Source: UBA964 sp037444685
GTDB lineage: Bacteria > Pseudomonadota > Gammaproteobacteria > Steroidobacterales > Steroidobacteraceae
Direction: 5' to 3'
Assembly: GCA_037444685.1 (NCBI GenBank)
Contig: JBBILX010000003.1
Coordinates: forward strand, 1 to 64,000
Length of the DNA stretch: 64,000 nt
Shown here: positions 9,136-17,272 of the stretch, piece by piece
How the letters are laid out: each line of letters opens with the position of its first letter
Numbering within the stretch: the stretch's first letter is position 1
Notes under the pieces: generated by a model
What the model saw: only the letters and a program-made list of their open reading frames with translations
What the model was told of the DNA's origin: nothing
Database searches by the model: none
Translations under genes and position numbers: made by a program

Positions 9136-11643
9136 ATGACGGGCAGAAACGGCTTTGCCACGATGGCGACTGCCGCGGCGCTGCTGCTAGCCACACACGC
9201 TGCGCAGGCACAGCAGGGAGCCGGCGACGCGTCCGGTGACTCGGGCGCCGAGCCATTGCTCGAGGAAGTCGTCGTCACCGCCAAGGGCCGCGTGCAGGAC
9301 GTGCAGAAGGTGCCGCTGCCGATCACGGTCGTCAGCGCCGAGCAGATCCTCGAACGCACGATCCAGGATGCCCGCGACCTCGTGAACTTCTCGCCGTCGA
9401 TCACTTTCTACAGCGGCAGTGGCCGCGCCGACCTGACCGCGCTCGTCGTCCGCGGTCTGTCGCCGCAGACCTCCGACGAGCGCTATCAGGGCCTCTCGTT
9501 CTTCGTCGACGGCATCGCAATCTCGGGACAGCTCGCGGGCCTCGACCTCTCGCAGGTCGAGCGCGTCGAGATCATCAAGGGACCGCAGAGCGCGAAGTTC
9601 GGTCGCGCGACGTACAGCGGCGCGGTCGATTACGTGACCAAGACGCCGCGTCCCGAGTCGTTCGAGGGGTCGATCCGCGCGCGCGTGTCGGATCACGGCG
9701 ACGACAGCGATGTCTCGAAGGTCTTCACGGGACGGCTCGCGGTGCCGGTCGTGGCCGATCGCCTCTGGCTCGCGCTCAACGGCGTCTACAGCGACATCGG
9801 CGGCCGCATGAAGAACGCCGGCACCGATCCAAACAAGCTCGGCGAGGAGAAGACCCGCGCGATCGGCGTCACGCTGTTCTCGCGGCTCAGCGAGAACGCG
9901 ACGCTCAAGCTCCGCTACGCGCTCGACAAGGAGCGCGATACGCCCTCGCTTCTGACGAACTCCCAGCCCACGGACTGGCTCGCGGCCGGCGCGACGAACC
10001 TGTTCACGGTGACCACCCCGAATCCGGTCGTCGCGCTCTGCGGCAATGCCTGCGGCCAGGCCGGTTCGCTCTGGATCCGTGGCGAGGTGCCGGAGATCCC
10101 GCTCGGGCTCGCGGGCTCGGACAACCTCACGATCTGGGCGTTCACGCCGCGGAATTTCATTCCTGGCGGCGGCCGCCGTCGCGAGCGCGAGTTCATCTCG
10201 GCCATCTACACGAACGAGCTCGCGAACGGCTGGGAGCTCTCGTATCGCGGCGGCTGGTTCGACCAGACCTACTGGGCGCTCGAGGATTTCCGCGGTCGCG
10301 CGCGTTTCAACGACCCGACCTTCGGTCCGCTCGGCATCTCCGGATCGGCGAAGAGCACCTCGTTCCTGATCGCCTTCCAGGAGAACTTCAAGAACATGAG
10401 CCACCAGTTGCGGCTGAAGTCGGCGGACGACGCGCGGCTGCGCTGGATGGTCGGCGCCTACTACTTCGAGGAGGACAATCTGAACTCGCAGTGGGTGCGC
10501 GCGAGTTCGACTACGCCCGCGACGACGCCGATCACCTCGATCAACGACATCGCGTTCCGGCAGAGCCGCGGGCTCGAGTGGTTCGAGAACGAGGCCATCT
10601 TCGGCGAGCTCGCCTATGACCTGACCGATCGGCTCACCGTGACGGCGGAGGGACGCTACCAGCGCGAGGTGCTCGGCTACGACGCCTGCACGACCTGCGG
10701 CACCGTCAACCCGGTGGACCGGCGTTTCCCGGAGAAGGACTTCCTGCCGCGCCTGACAGTTGAGTACCAGTGGACCGACGACGTGCTCGCCTACGCCTAC
10801 TGGTCGCGTGGTCTCAAGAGCGGGCGCGTCAACAGCTCGGCGAGCGCGTTCAACTTCGCCTACCGCGTGCCCGAGGAACTCGACAACCTCGAGATCGGCG
10901 TCAAGACGCGTCTGCTCGATGGCCGGGCGATCCTCAACGCCTCGATCTTCCAGCAGGACGTCAAGAACCAGCAACTGCTGACCTCGATCGTCAATCCCGC
11001 CTGTACGACCGATCCGATGGGTGTCGTCACCTGCCCGCCCGGGCTGTTCCCGACGCTGTCCGGACTCGTGACGGCGGGCGACTCCGAGATCTGGGGTGCC
11101 GAGGTCGAGGCGGCCTGGGCACTGAACGAGAACTGGCGGTTCGACGGCGCGATTGGCTACGCGCACCACGAGTTCGCCGACGCGATCGGGCCGTTCCCTG
11201 CCGGCGGTTCGGATCCCTTCCTGTTTGCGCCCGGCGAGACGCTCAAGGGAAAGACGTCGATCAATTCGCCGCGCGTGACCGGCAATCTCGGTGTCGGCTA
11301 CGAGCGGCCGATCCGCGAGGGCGCCTGGACGTTCACGGCGAGGGCCGATGCGATCTACACGGGCAAGAAGTACGTCGACATCGCTAACGTCGCCTACATC
11401 GGTGACGTGACGCGCATCAACCTGCGCGCGGGCATCGCCGATCGCGACCGGCGCTGGGATGCGGCGCTGTTTGTCCGCGATCTCACCGATGAACAGACGC
11501 CGCTCGGCGCCGGCCTGACCGGCTCGTCGAGCTGCTACTTCCGCGAGCCGCCGACCGGCACGCAGGTGCTGTCACAGCGTTGCCTGTCGCTGGCGGTGCC
11601 GCGCGGTCGCGAGATCGGTCTCGAATTCGGTCTGAAGTTCTGA
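9136..11643 (+). CDS. TonB-dependent receptor (1)
   Basis: This 835-residue outer-membrane receptor takes up large or scarce ligands with energy from TonB-ExbBD. It has a Sec signal peptide (ending AAQAQQ), a TonB-box-like EEVVVTAKGR, and a plug with VRGLSPQTSDERYQG and VERVEIIKGPQSAKFGRATYSGAVDYVTKTP. A long beta-strand-rich barrel follows, ending in an aromatic C-terminus (GLEFGLKF). The architecture is that of receptors often linked to organic substrates as well as siderophores. The start follows AGGGAGA. The gene diverges from amine oxidase copy 3 across 104 bp, so the two may be co-regulated. Confidence 0.85.
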   Translation: MTGRNGFATMATAAALLLATHAAQAQQGAGDASGDSGAEPLLEEVVVTAKGRVQDVQKVPLPITVVSAEQILERTIQDARDLVNFSPSITFYSGSGRADLTALVVRGLSPQTSDERYQGLSFFVDGIAISGQLAGLDLSQVERVEIIKGPQSAKFGRATYSGAVDYVTKTPRPESFEGSIRARVSDHGDDSDVSKVFTGRLAVPVVADRLWLALNGVYSDIGGRMKNAGTDPNKLGEEKTRAIGVTLFSRLSENATLKLRYALDKERDTPSLLTNSQPTDWLAAGATNLFTVTTPNPVVALCGNACGQAGSLWIRGEVPEIPLGLAGSDNLTIWAFTPRNFIPGGGRRREREFISAIYTNELANGWELSYRGGWFDQTYWALEDFRGRARFNDPTFGPLGISGSAKSTSFLIAFQENFKNMSHQLRLKSADDARLRWMVGAYYFEEDNLNSQWVRASSTTPATTPITSINDIAFRQSRGLEWFENEAIFGELAYDLTDRLTVTAEGRYQREVLGYDACTTCGTVNPVDRRFPEKDFLPRLTVEYQWTDDVLAYAYWSRGLKSGRVNSSASAFNFAYRVPEELDNLEIGVKTRLLDGRAILNASIFQQDVKNQQLLTSIVNPACTTDPMGVVTCPPGLFPTLSGLVTAGDSEIWGAEVEAAWALNENWRFDGAIGYAHHEFADAIGPFPAGGSDPFLFAPGETLKGKTSINSPRVTGNLGVGYERPIREGAWTFTARADAIYTGKKYVDIANVAYIGDVTRINLRAGIADRDRRWDAALFVRDLTDEQTPLGAGLTGSSSCYFREPPTGTQVLSQRCLSLAVPRGREIGLEFGLKF

Positions 11644-11667
11644 CCGGAGGACGATCCGCAGCCCGCG

Positions 11668-12849
11668 TCAGTACTTCCAGCGCCGGGTCTTCTGCACGAC
11701 CTGCGCCGCGTCGCTGATCGAGTCCGGGATGCGCTCGGCGTAGGTGTTCGGCGCGAAGCGCGAGACGTACTGCGACAGCACGGGCCCGTAGATGTCCATC
11801 GGGATGTCGGGAATGACTGGACGCTGGCGCCGCTGGCCGATTTCGAGCGTGGCGCTGATCGCGGTCTCGTGCACGTCACAGTCATCGAGCACCTCGCCGC
11901 GCAGGCCGAATATGGCGCTGCGTCCGAGCATGCCGTTGTCGGGGAAGTAGCCCTTGTTGCCGGGCGAGAGCGCGTTCGACGCGTACAGCGTGTAGAGCCG
12001 GTTGACGCGTGAGGTCAGCTCACCGTCGTAGCGCGAGTAGCCGCCGAGGCCGCTGCGGATCACGATCTCGGCGCCCTTGAACGCCATGCAGCGGATCAGT
12101 TCCGGTTCGCGCAGGATCGAGGTCATGCAGATGTTGCCGATGTCGGTGCGCGCGACGGGGATCACGGCATCGTGGCCGTAGCGCTCGACGTACTCGTCGA
12201 GCACGTCGTAGACGCTCGTGACGAAGTAGTCCGAGCCCTCGACCTGGTTGCGCGTATGGAAGGCCTTCCAGTGCCGCGCGACGACCTGGCCCTGGGGCGA
12301 GAGCAGCAGGTACTGCTCGAGCAGGTGACCGGGCCAGTCGCGGTCGCGGACATAGGCGCCGAAGGCGACGTAGCAGCCGTACTCGCGGGCTTTCTGCGCG
12401 AGGCGCTCGACCTCGGGGCCGTCGATCTCGATCGCGACCCGGTCCAGTGCGGCGCGATCCCAGCGGTCCCAGCCCTGCAGCGCAAAGCCATGGAAGGCGA
12501 CGAGGTCCTTGCGACCGAAGTAGCCGTGAGTCGCATCGAGCTGGTCGCACATGTGTTCGACATTGGCGCGCAGCCCCTCGCGCGCCCTGGCGGGATCGAC
12601 GGCGAGCAGCCGGCCCTGCACGACCGAGGCCGCGATGCGCTCCTTGCGCAGCGGCATGGTCTCGTAAGTGCCGTCGGCCCGGACCATGGCGGGGGGGGCC
12701 GCTGCGCCGGCCGTCCCCGGCGCGGCCTGCCGCGCACGTGCGGGCGCCACGAGGCCCGCGGTCGCCACGGCGGTCGCGCCCATGGCGCAGCGGCGCAGGA
12801 AGTTGCGCCGTGCGGCGCGGGTGTCGGAATCACGAGGCTTGCTGGACAT
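11668..12849 (-). CDS. Nitrilase-superfamily (carbon-nitrogen hydrolase) protein, catalytic Glu replaced
   Basis: This 393-residue protein has a twin-arginine leader (ARRNFLRRCAMGATAVATAG). The nitrilase fold is visible from the Lys region HWKAFHTRN and the Cys region DIGNICMTSILREPELIR. Family enzymes hydrolyse nitriles or amides with a Glu-Lys-Cys triad. At the first strand the motif reads VAFHGFALQGW, with Gly (GGC) where homologues have Glu, so the general base appears to be missing. The protein may be inactive or may have another role. The start has GGAG nine bases upstream. It lies tail to tail with TonB receptor 1 and head to head with DUF1838 copy 2. Confidence 0.75.
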   Translation of the reverse strand: MSSKPRDSDTRAARRNFLRRCAMGATAVATAGLVAPARARQAAPGTAGAAAPPAMVRADGTYETMPLRKERIAASVVQGRLLAVDPARAREGLRANVEHMCDQLDATHGYFGRKDLVAFHGFALQGWDRWDRAALDRVAIEIDGPEVERLAQKAREYGCYVAFGAYVRDRDWPGHLLEQYLLLSPQGQVVARHWKAFHTRNQVEGSDYFVTSVYDVLDEYVERYGHDAVIPVARTDIGNICMTSILREPELIRCMAFKGAEIVIRSGLGGYSRYDGELTSRVNRLYTLYASNALSPGNKGYFPDNGMLGRSAIFGLRGEVLDDCDVHETAISATLEIGQRRQRPVIPDIPMDIYGPVLSQYVSRFAPNTYAERIPDSISDAAQVVQKTRRWKY

Positions 12850-12959
12850 CGTCGCACTCCGTTGCGGTGACAGGTCGGGATGCATCGAGCCTACGCGAAG
12901 CCGTGGTCAGGCCGCTAGAATCCGGTGGCAGAGTGTCACGGAACAGGGAGGTGCCGAAG

Positions 12960-13781
12960 ATGCGAGCGACGATCCGGTCCATGAGCCACGGCGGGCGACG
13001 CGCCACCTCCGCGGTGCTGCCGTGCGTGCTCGCGCTGCTGCTGCCCGCGGCGTCGACGGCCGTGGCGGGCGGCTTCGATCGGACCCTGTTCGAGGTGTTC
13101 GTCGATTCGAACATGGGCACCGATGGCAAGCCGGTCTACTACTACTCGACAGGTACCGTGAAGACGTTTCCGGGCGGCCGGCTGCTCGCGACGATCGAGG
13201 GCGTCGACATGGCGCGGCTGCTGCGCCGCGACGCGGATGGGACGGTGCACAAGGCGAGCCGCAAGTTCTACATCCTCCGCGATCCCGACACCGGCGCGGT
13301 GATCGAGCAGATCGACGGCAAGCCCAACGACCGCTACTTCTATCCGTACCAGTACATGACGTTCCGGCTCGACCGCGACCGGCTCACCGGCACGTCGACA
13401 CAGGGGTCCGGCGCGGCGGTGCGCAAGGTCGATATCGGTTCGGCGATGGAAGCGCGCCGTGTCGGCGACGTCGTCGTCTTCAGCGCACCGAACGCCCGCA
13501 AGGCCGCCGACGGCACGGGCAGCTTCGAGATGTACGAATTCTGGGTGACGCCGCGCCGCGCGAAGCTGCGGCCGTCGGCGACGCTGACGCTGACGCTCGT
13601 CAACTGGCATCCGATCGGGCAGGGCAAGCCGGTCTACACACACCGCACGTCCTGGCGCGTCGATCGCTACGCCGATTTGCCGGCCTCGATCCGCGAGTAT
13701 ATCGAGACAAAGGCGCCGCTATACCGCGAACCGCCGCGCGACTTCGCCGAGATCGAACGGCTGCAGCGCGCCGCGCCCTGA
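12960..13781 (+). CDS. DUF1838 family exported protein (copy 2)
   Basis: This 273-residue secreted protein has a Sec-type leader ending TAVAGGFD and a body matching the DUF1838 pattern (KASRKFYILRDPDTGAVIE, DRYFYPYQYMTFRLD, FEMYEFWV, HRTSWRVDRYADLP). No catalytic motif is recognised. ATG 12960 follows AGGGAGG at good spacing. It is read toward TonB receptor 2, with 113 bp between them, and probably shares its expression. It is strongly diverged from copies 1 and 3. Confidence 0.65.
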   Translation: MRATIRSMSHGGRRATSAVLPCVLALLLPAASTAVAGGFDRTLFEVFVDSNMGTDGKPVYYYSTGTVKTFPGGRLLATIEGVDMARLLRRDADGTVHKASRKFYILRDPDTGAVIEQIDGKPNDRYFYPYQYMTFRLDRDRLTGTSTQGSGAAVRKVDIGSAMEARRVGDVVVFSAPNARKAADGTGSFEMYEFWVTPRRAKLRPSATLTLTLVNWHPIGQGKPVYTHRTSWRVDRYADLPASIREYIETKAPLYREPPRDFAEIERLQRAAP

Positions 13782-13894
13782 GGGGGCGCGGCCACCGCCA
13801 CGAGGCAGCTTGCCCTGGTGGCCGACCCGACCCTTGACCCGGGGCCGCGGCGGACGCTACTTTTTTGGCAGAACACAACATGGCGAGGGATCGC

Positions 13895-16159
13895 ATGAGC
13901 ACCGCCAAGCGCATGATGCGTATGACTTTGCTGGCCACGACGAGCGCGTTGCAGCTCGCAGCGGTCTGGGCGGCGCCACAGGATCAGGACAGCGACGGTC
14001 TCGCCGAGGTCGTGGTCACGGCACGCAAGGCGGCCGAGAGCCTGCAGGACGTGCCGATTTCGGTCGAGGCGTTCACCGCCGAGCGTCTCGAACAGATCGG
14101 CGCGCGCAATGCCTTCGACGTCGTCGCGCTGACACCGAATCTCGTCATCGAGCAGCGTTCGACGCGCGACGATCGCCCAGCGATCCGCGGCATCGGCAAT
14201 ACCGACATCGATCCGACCAAGCGCGTCGTCTCGTTCTTCGTCGACGGCGCGCCGGTGCTCGGCGCGATCTCGCGGCTGCCGCTCGGCGACATCGAGCGCG
14301 TCGAGGTGCTGCGCGGTCCGCAGAGCGCGCAGTTCGGCCGGGCGACCTTCGCGGGCGCCATCAACTACGTGCTCAAGAAGCCCACCGATGAACTGCGCGC
14401 GGGCATCGAGGCGGAGGTCGCCGAGTTCAGCAGCCACCGTGCATCGCTCAACGTCTCCGGACCGATCCGTCAGGGCGTGCTCGGTTTCCGCTTCGGCGCG
14501 AACACGTCGGAGTATGGTGGCGAGCACATCAACGTGTTCTCGGGCCGTCGCTACGGCGCTGAGGAGAACCGCTCGGCGAGTGCTGGGCTCGTCTTCACGC
14601 CGAGCGAGAATTTCGATGCGCAGGTGTCGTTCCTCTACAGCCTCGACGACAACGCGCCACCGGCCTACGGGCAGTTTCCGTTCCGTTACAAGCAGTGCCT
14701 GACGGGGCTCAATCCCGGCCGGCGTCCGGGGTTCGACAGCAACGGCTGGGTCTGTGGTGAACTCGAGGCGCGCGATCTCGTCATCAACCAGAGCGACGAC
14801 GCGTACGCCGAGGGTCCCGGTTACCGGCAGCAGACTCGCATAGGCATCGTGCAGGCCGGCTGGCGTTTCGCCGCGGGTCACGAGCTTCGGCTGATCTCGA
14901 GCCTGACCGGACAGGACAGCGACGCGCGCGACAACCAGAGCCGGGTGCCCGTTTCGGTCTTCGACATCGTCGGTGGCGTGAACACGCGCGGCGCGCAGGC
15001 CAACGATCTCTGGAGCTTCGACCTGACGAGCCACGAACTTCGCTACACCTCGCCGCGCGAGCGGCCGTGGCGGTTCATGCTCGGCGTCTCGCGCACTACC
15101 GAAGAGTTCGTCATCACGCGCGTCCAGGGCGCGCTGCAGACCAGCTATCCCGACACCGACGAGTACGAGAACCGCTCGATCTATGGCAGCGTGGCCTGGG
15201 ATCCGACCGATTGGCTGACCGTCAGCGTCGAGGCCCGCCGCCAGAGGGACGAGGTGCTGCGCATCGATACGACTGGCGGCAATCAGCGTCGCGCCGTGGC
15301 CGAGTTCACGAGCACGCTGCCGCGCGCGATCGTCGAGTGGAAGCTGCGCGACGGGCTGATGTTCTATGCGTCCTACGCCGAGGGCGAGCGTCCCGGCGCC
15401 ACGGAACTGACGACCGGCATCGTCGGCCAGCCGTTGCTGCCCGAAGAGCAGACGACCTTCGAGATCGGCGCGCGCACGAGCTGGCTCGGAGGTCGACTGA
15501 CGGCCAACGCCTCGGTCTTCGACACCGACTGGTCAGAGATCTTCGGCCTGTACGCGTTCTTCACCGATCCGAACAACCCGGCGACGCTGACCTCGGTGCG
15601 TCGCAACCAGGGTGACGCCGACATCCGCGGCGTGGAGCTGCAGCTCGCGGCGCGGCCGCTCGACGGACTGACGTTGCAGGTCTCCTACGGTCTGACCGAC
15701 GCGGCCTATCGGCGCGGCTACATCACGCCGGAGTCGCAGGCGCTGCTCGGCGATGCAGGTGCCATCGACTTCATCGACGGCAAGCGGCCGCGCTACATCC
15801 CGAGGCACACCGGCGCACTGCAGGTCGCGTGGCGTGCGCCGCTGGTCGGCGAGTGGCAGTACTCGCTGAACTCGACGCTGTCCTATGTCGGCAAGCGGTA
15901 CGGCACCGAGCTCAACACTGACTTTTACGGCGCATCGACGATCACGAACCTGTCGGCCGGCATCGACCGGGGCAATCTGTCGCTCGAACTGTTCGGCCGC
16001 AATGTCTTCGACGACGACACGATCGTCGCGTCGGGGCGTTTCCAGTATCTCGCTTTCGGCGATCCGCGGCGCAACACGCTGACGTCGGCCAACTACATCG
16101 CCGAGGGCACGCTGCCGCGCGGCCGACAGTGGGGTCTGCGCGCGCGCTACCGGTTCTGA
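13895..16159 (+). CDS. TonB-dependent receptor (2)
   Basis: This 754-residue outer-membrane receptor has a signal sequence (MTLLATTSALQLAAVWA), a TonB-box-like AEVVVTARKAAESLQDVP, a plug motif VEVLRGPQSAQFGRATFAGAINY and a barrel ending RGRQWGLRARYRF. The overall layout matches the FecA/CirA-type receptors of heterotrophic proteobacteria. The start at ATG 13895 is chosen for the GAGGG just upstream; ATG 13880 is an alternative. Its last 13 bases overlap the convergent RidA-DUF1330 gene. The ligand is unknown. Confidence 0.85.
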   Translation: MSTAKRMMRMTLLATTSALQLAAVWAAPQDQDSDGLAEVVVTARKAAESLQDVPISVEAFTAERLEQIGARNAFDVVALTPNLVIEQRSTRDDRPAIRGIGNTDIDPTKRVVSFFVDGAPVLGAISRLPLGDIERVEVLRGPQSAQFGRATFAGAINYVLKKPTDELRAGIEAEVAEFSSHRASLNVSGPIRQGVLGFRFGANTSEYGGEHINVFSGRRYGAEENRSASAGLVFTPSENFDAQVSFLYSLDDNAPPAYGQFPFRYKQCLTGLNPGRRPGFDSNGWVCGELEARDLVINQSDDAYAEGPGYRQQTRIGIVQAGWRFAAGHELRLISSLTGQDSDARDNQSRVPVSVFDIVGGVNTRGAQANDLWSFDLTSHELRYTSPRERPWRFMLGVSRTTEEFVITRVQGALQTSYPDTDEYENRSIYGSVAWDPTDWLTVSVEARRQRDEVLRIDTTGGNQRRAVAEFTSTLPRAIVEWKLRDGLMFYASYAEGERPGATELTTGIVGQPLLPEEQTTFEIGARTSWLGGRLTANASVFDTDWSEIFGLYAFFTDPNNPATLTSVRRNQGDADIRGVELQLAARPLDGLTLQVSYGLTDAAYRRGYITPESQALLGDAGAIDFIDGKRPRYIPRHTGALQVAWRAPLVGEWQYSLNSTLSYVGKRYGTELNTDFYGASTITNLSAGIDRGNLSLELFGRNVFDDDTIVASGRFQYLAFGDPRRNTLTSANYIAEGTLPRGRQWGLRARYRF

Positions 16160-17112
16160 GGCGGCGTGCGGTCACCGGGGGGTGCCGGTGACCGCCAGTA
16201 GTCGGGATCGCGCACCCAGTACATCTCCTCGAACGAGCGCTTCGGCCAGACCGCGATCGTGAACTCGCCAGCCCCATCACGCAGCTTCCGGATGCGCGTG
16301 TAGTCGTCGGAGCCGTACCAGCGGCGGGCGGCTTCGAGGCAGGGGAACTCCGCTGCGAGCAGCATGCGCCGGGCGTCGAAGCGACCCTCGAAGACGTCGA
16401 CAGGGCGACCGCTCAGCAGGTACCAGCCCTGAAACCTCTCGTAGAGCCGCGACTGGCGCAGCTGCTCGCCGTAGCCCGGCGACCCGTCGGCCGGCCGCTG
16501 GAAACCGCGCTCCGACAACTCGCCGAGCACGACCATGACGACCGGCTCGCGGCAGTTGGCGGGCACCTCGGACATCGACGCTGCGGGCGGCGGCGTCGCT
16601 GACGTGGTCGATGCGGGAGTCGACGACGCGGGCGGCTGGACCGGGGCGAGCGGTCGTTTCGCGACTGCCTCGATCTGCAGCCGAAAGCGCGCATCCCAGG
16701 GCGTGAACCCGACGATCGTGCGCGCAGGGCGGTGACCACGCATGAACTCGAGATAGACAGGATTGGCGGCACGATAGTCGTCGAGCGACGCGACGTGCAG
16801 GCGGACCTGGACGACGTGCTCGATTCCTGCGCCCGCCGCGCGCAGTGCCGCCTCGAGATTGCGCATCGCCTGGTGCATCTGCGCCGCCGGATCCGCCGAG
16901 ACGAACCTGCGGGTGGCGGGGTCCATGCCCGTGATCCCGGCCGTGAAGATCAAGCCGTCGTCGGTGACGACGACGCCGGCCTGGTTGTCCATCACGAGCA
17001 GTCCCTCGCCTTCCGTCAGGAAGCGTGGCTGTGCGACGGAGAGCATCGGCGCCAAGGCCGCAAACAGTGCGAAGAGCGCCGCTGCACGGGCATGGACGGT
17101 CGGGTGGTTCAT
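16147..17112 (-). CDS. Secreted RidA-like / DUF1330 two-domain protein
   Basis: This 321-residue protein has a Sec signal peptide (ALFALFAALAPMLSVAQ). The first domain, roughly residues 30-155, is RidA/YjgF-like (IFTAGITGMDP, QMHQAMRNLEAALRAAG, VVQVRLHVASLDDY, RTIVGFTPW). The Arg that binds carboxylates in RidA may be the one at ARTIVGF. After a Thr/Ala/Pro linker, residues 190-300 look like a DUF1330 ferredoxin-fold domain (GWYLLSGRPVDVFEGRFDARRMLLAAEF). RidA proteins hydrolyse reactive imines made by amine-oxidising enzymes, so a periplasmic copy near flavin amine oxidases makes functional sense; that link is inference. The gene overlaps TonB receptor 2 tail to tail and ends in TAG. Confidence 0.75.
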   Translation of the reverse strand: MNHPTVHARAAALFALFAALAPMLSVAQPRFLTEGEGLLVMDNQAGVVVTDDGLIFTAGITGMDPATRRFVSADPAAQMHQAMRNLEAALRAAGAGIEHVVQVRLHVASLDDYRAANPVYLEFMRGHRPARTIVGFTPWDARFRLQIEAVAKRPLAPVQPPASSTPASTTSATPPPAASMSEVPANCREPVVMVVLGELSERGFQRPADGSPGYGEQLRQSRLYERFQGWYLLSGRPVDVFEGRFDARRMLLAAEFPCLEAARRWYGSDDYTRIRKLRDGAGEFTIAVWPKRSFEEMYWVRDPDYWRSPAPPGDRTPPQNR

Positions 17113-17272
17113 GGCTCGATTTTGCCCGAATACGACCTCGTCGCGCGCACCGCATGGTGGCCACCAAGGGGCGCTTCGGGTTCCTGTTGTCGAACCATCA
17201 TGGAAGTTTCATTGCGCCGTCATCGGTTCCCGAGACTCTGGCCGCCCCCGGATCACCCACGCGGATAGTGCC

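Noticed and set aside
9187..11169. Long minus-strand open frame (660 codons) inside TonB receptor 1
   Set aside because: It has no recognisable domain, and the plus strand encodes a complete receptor.
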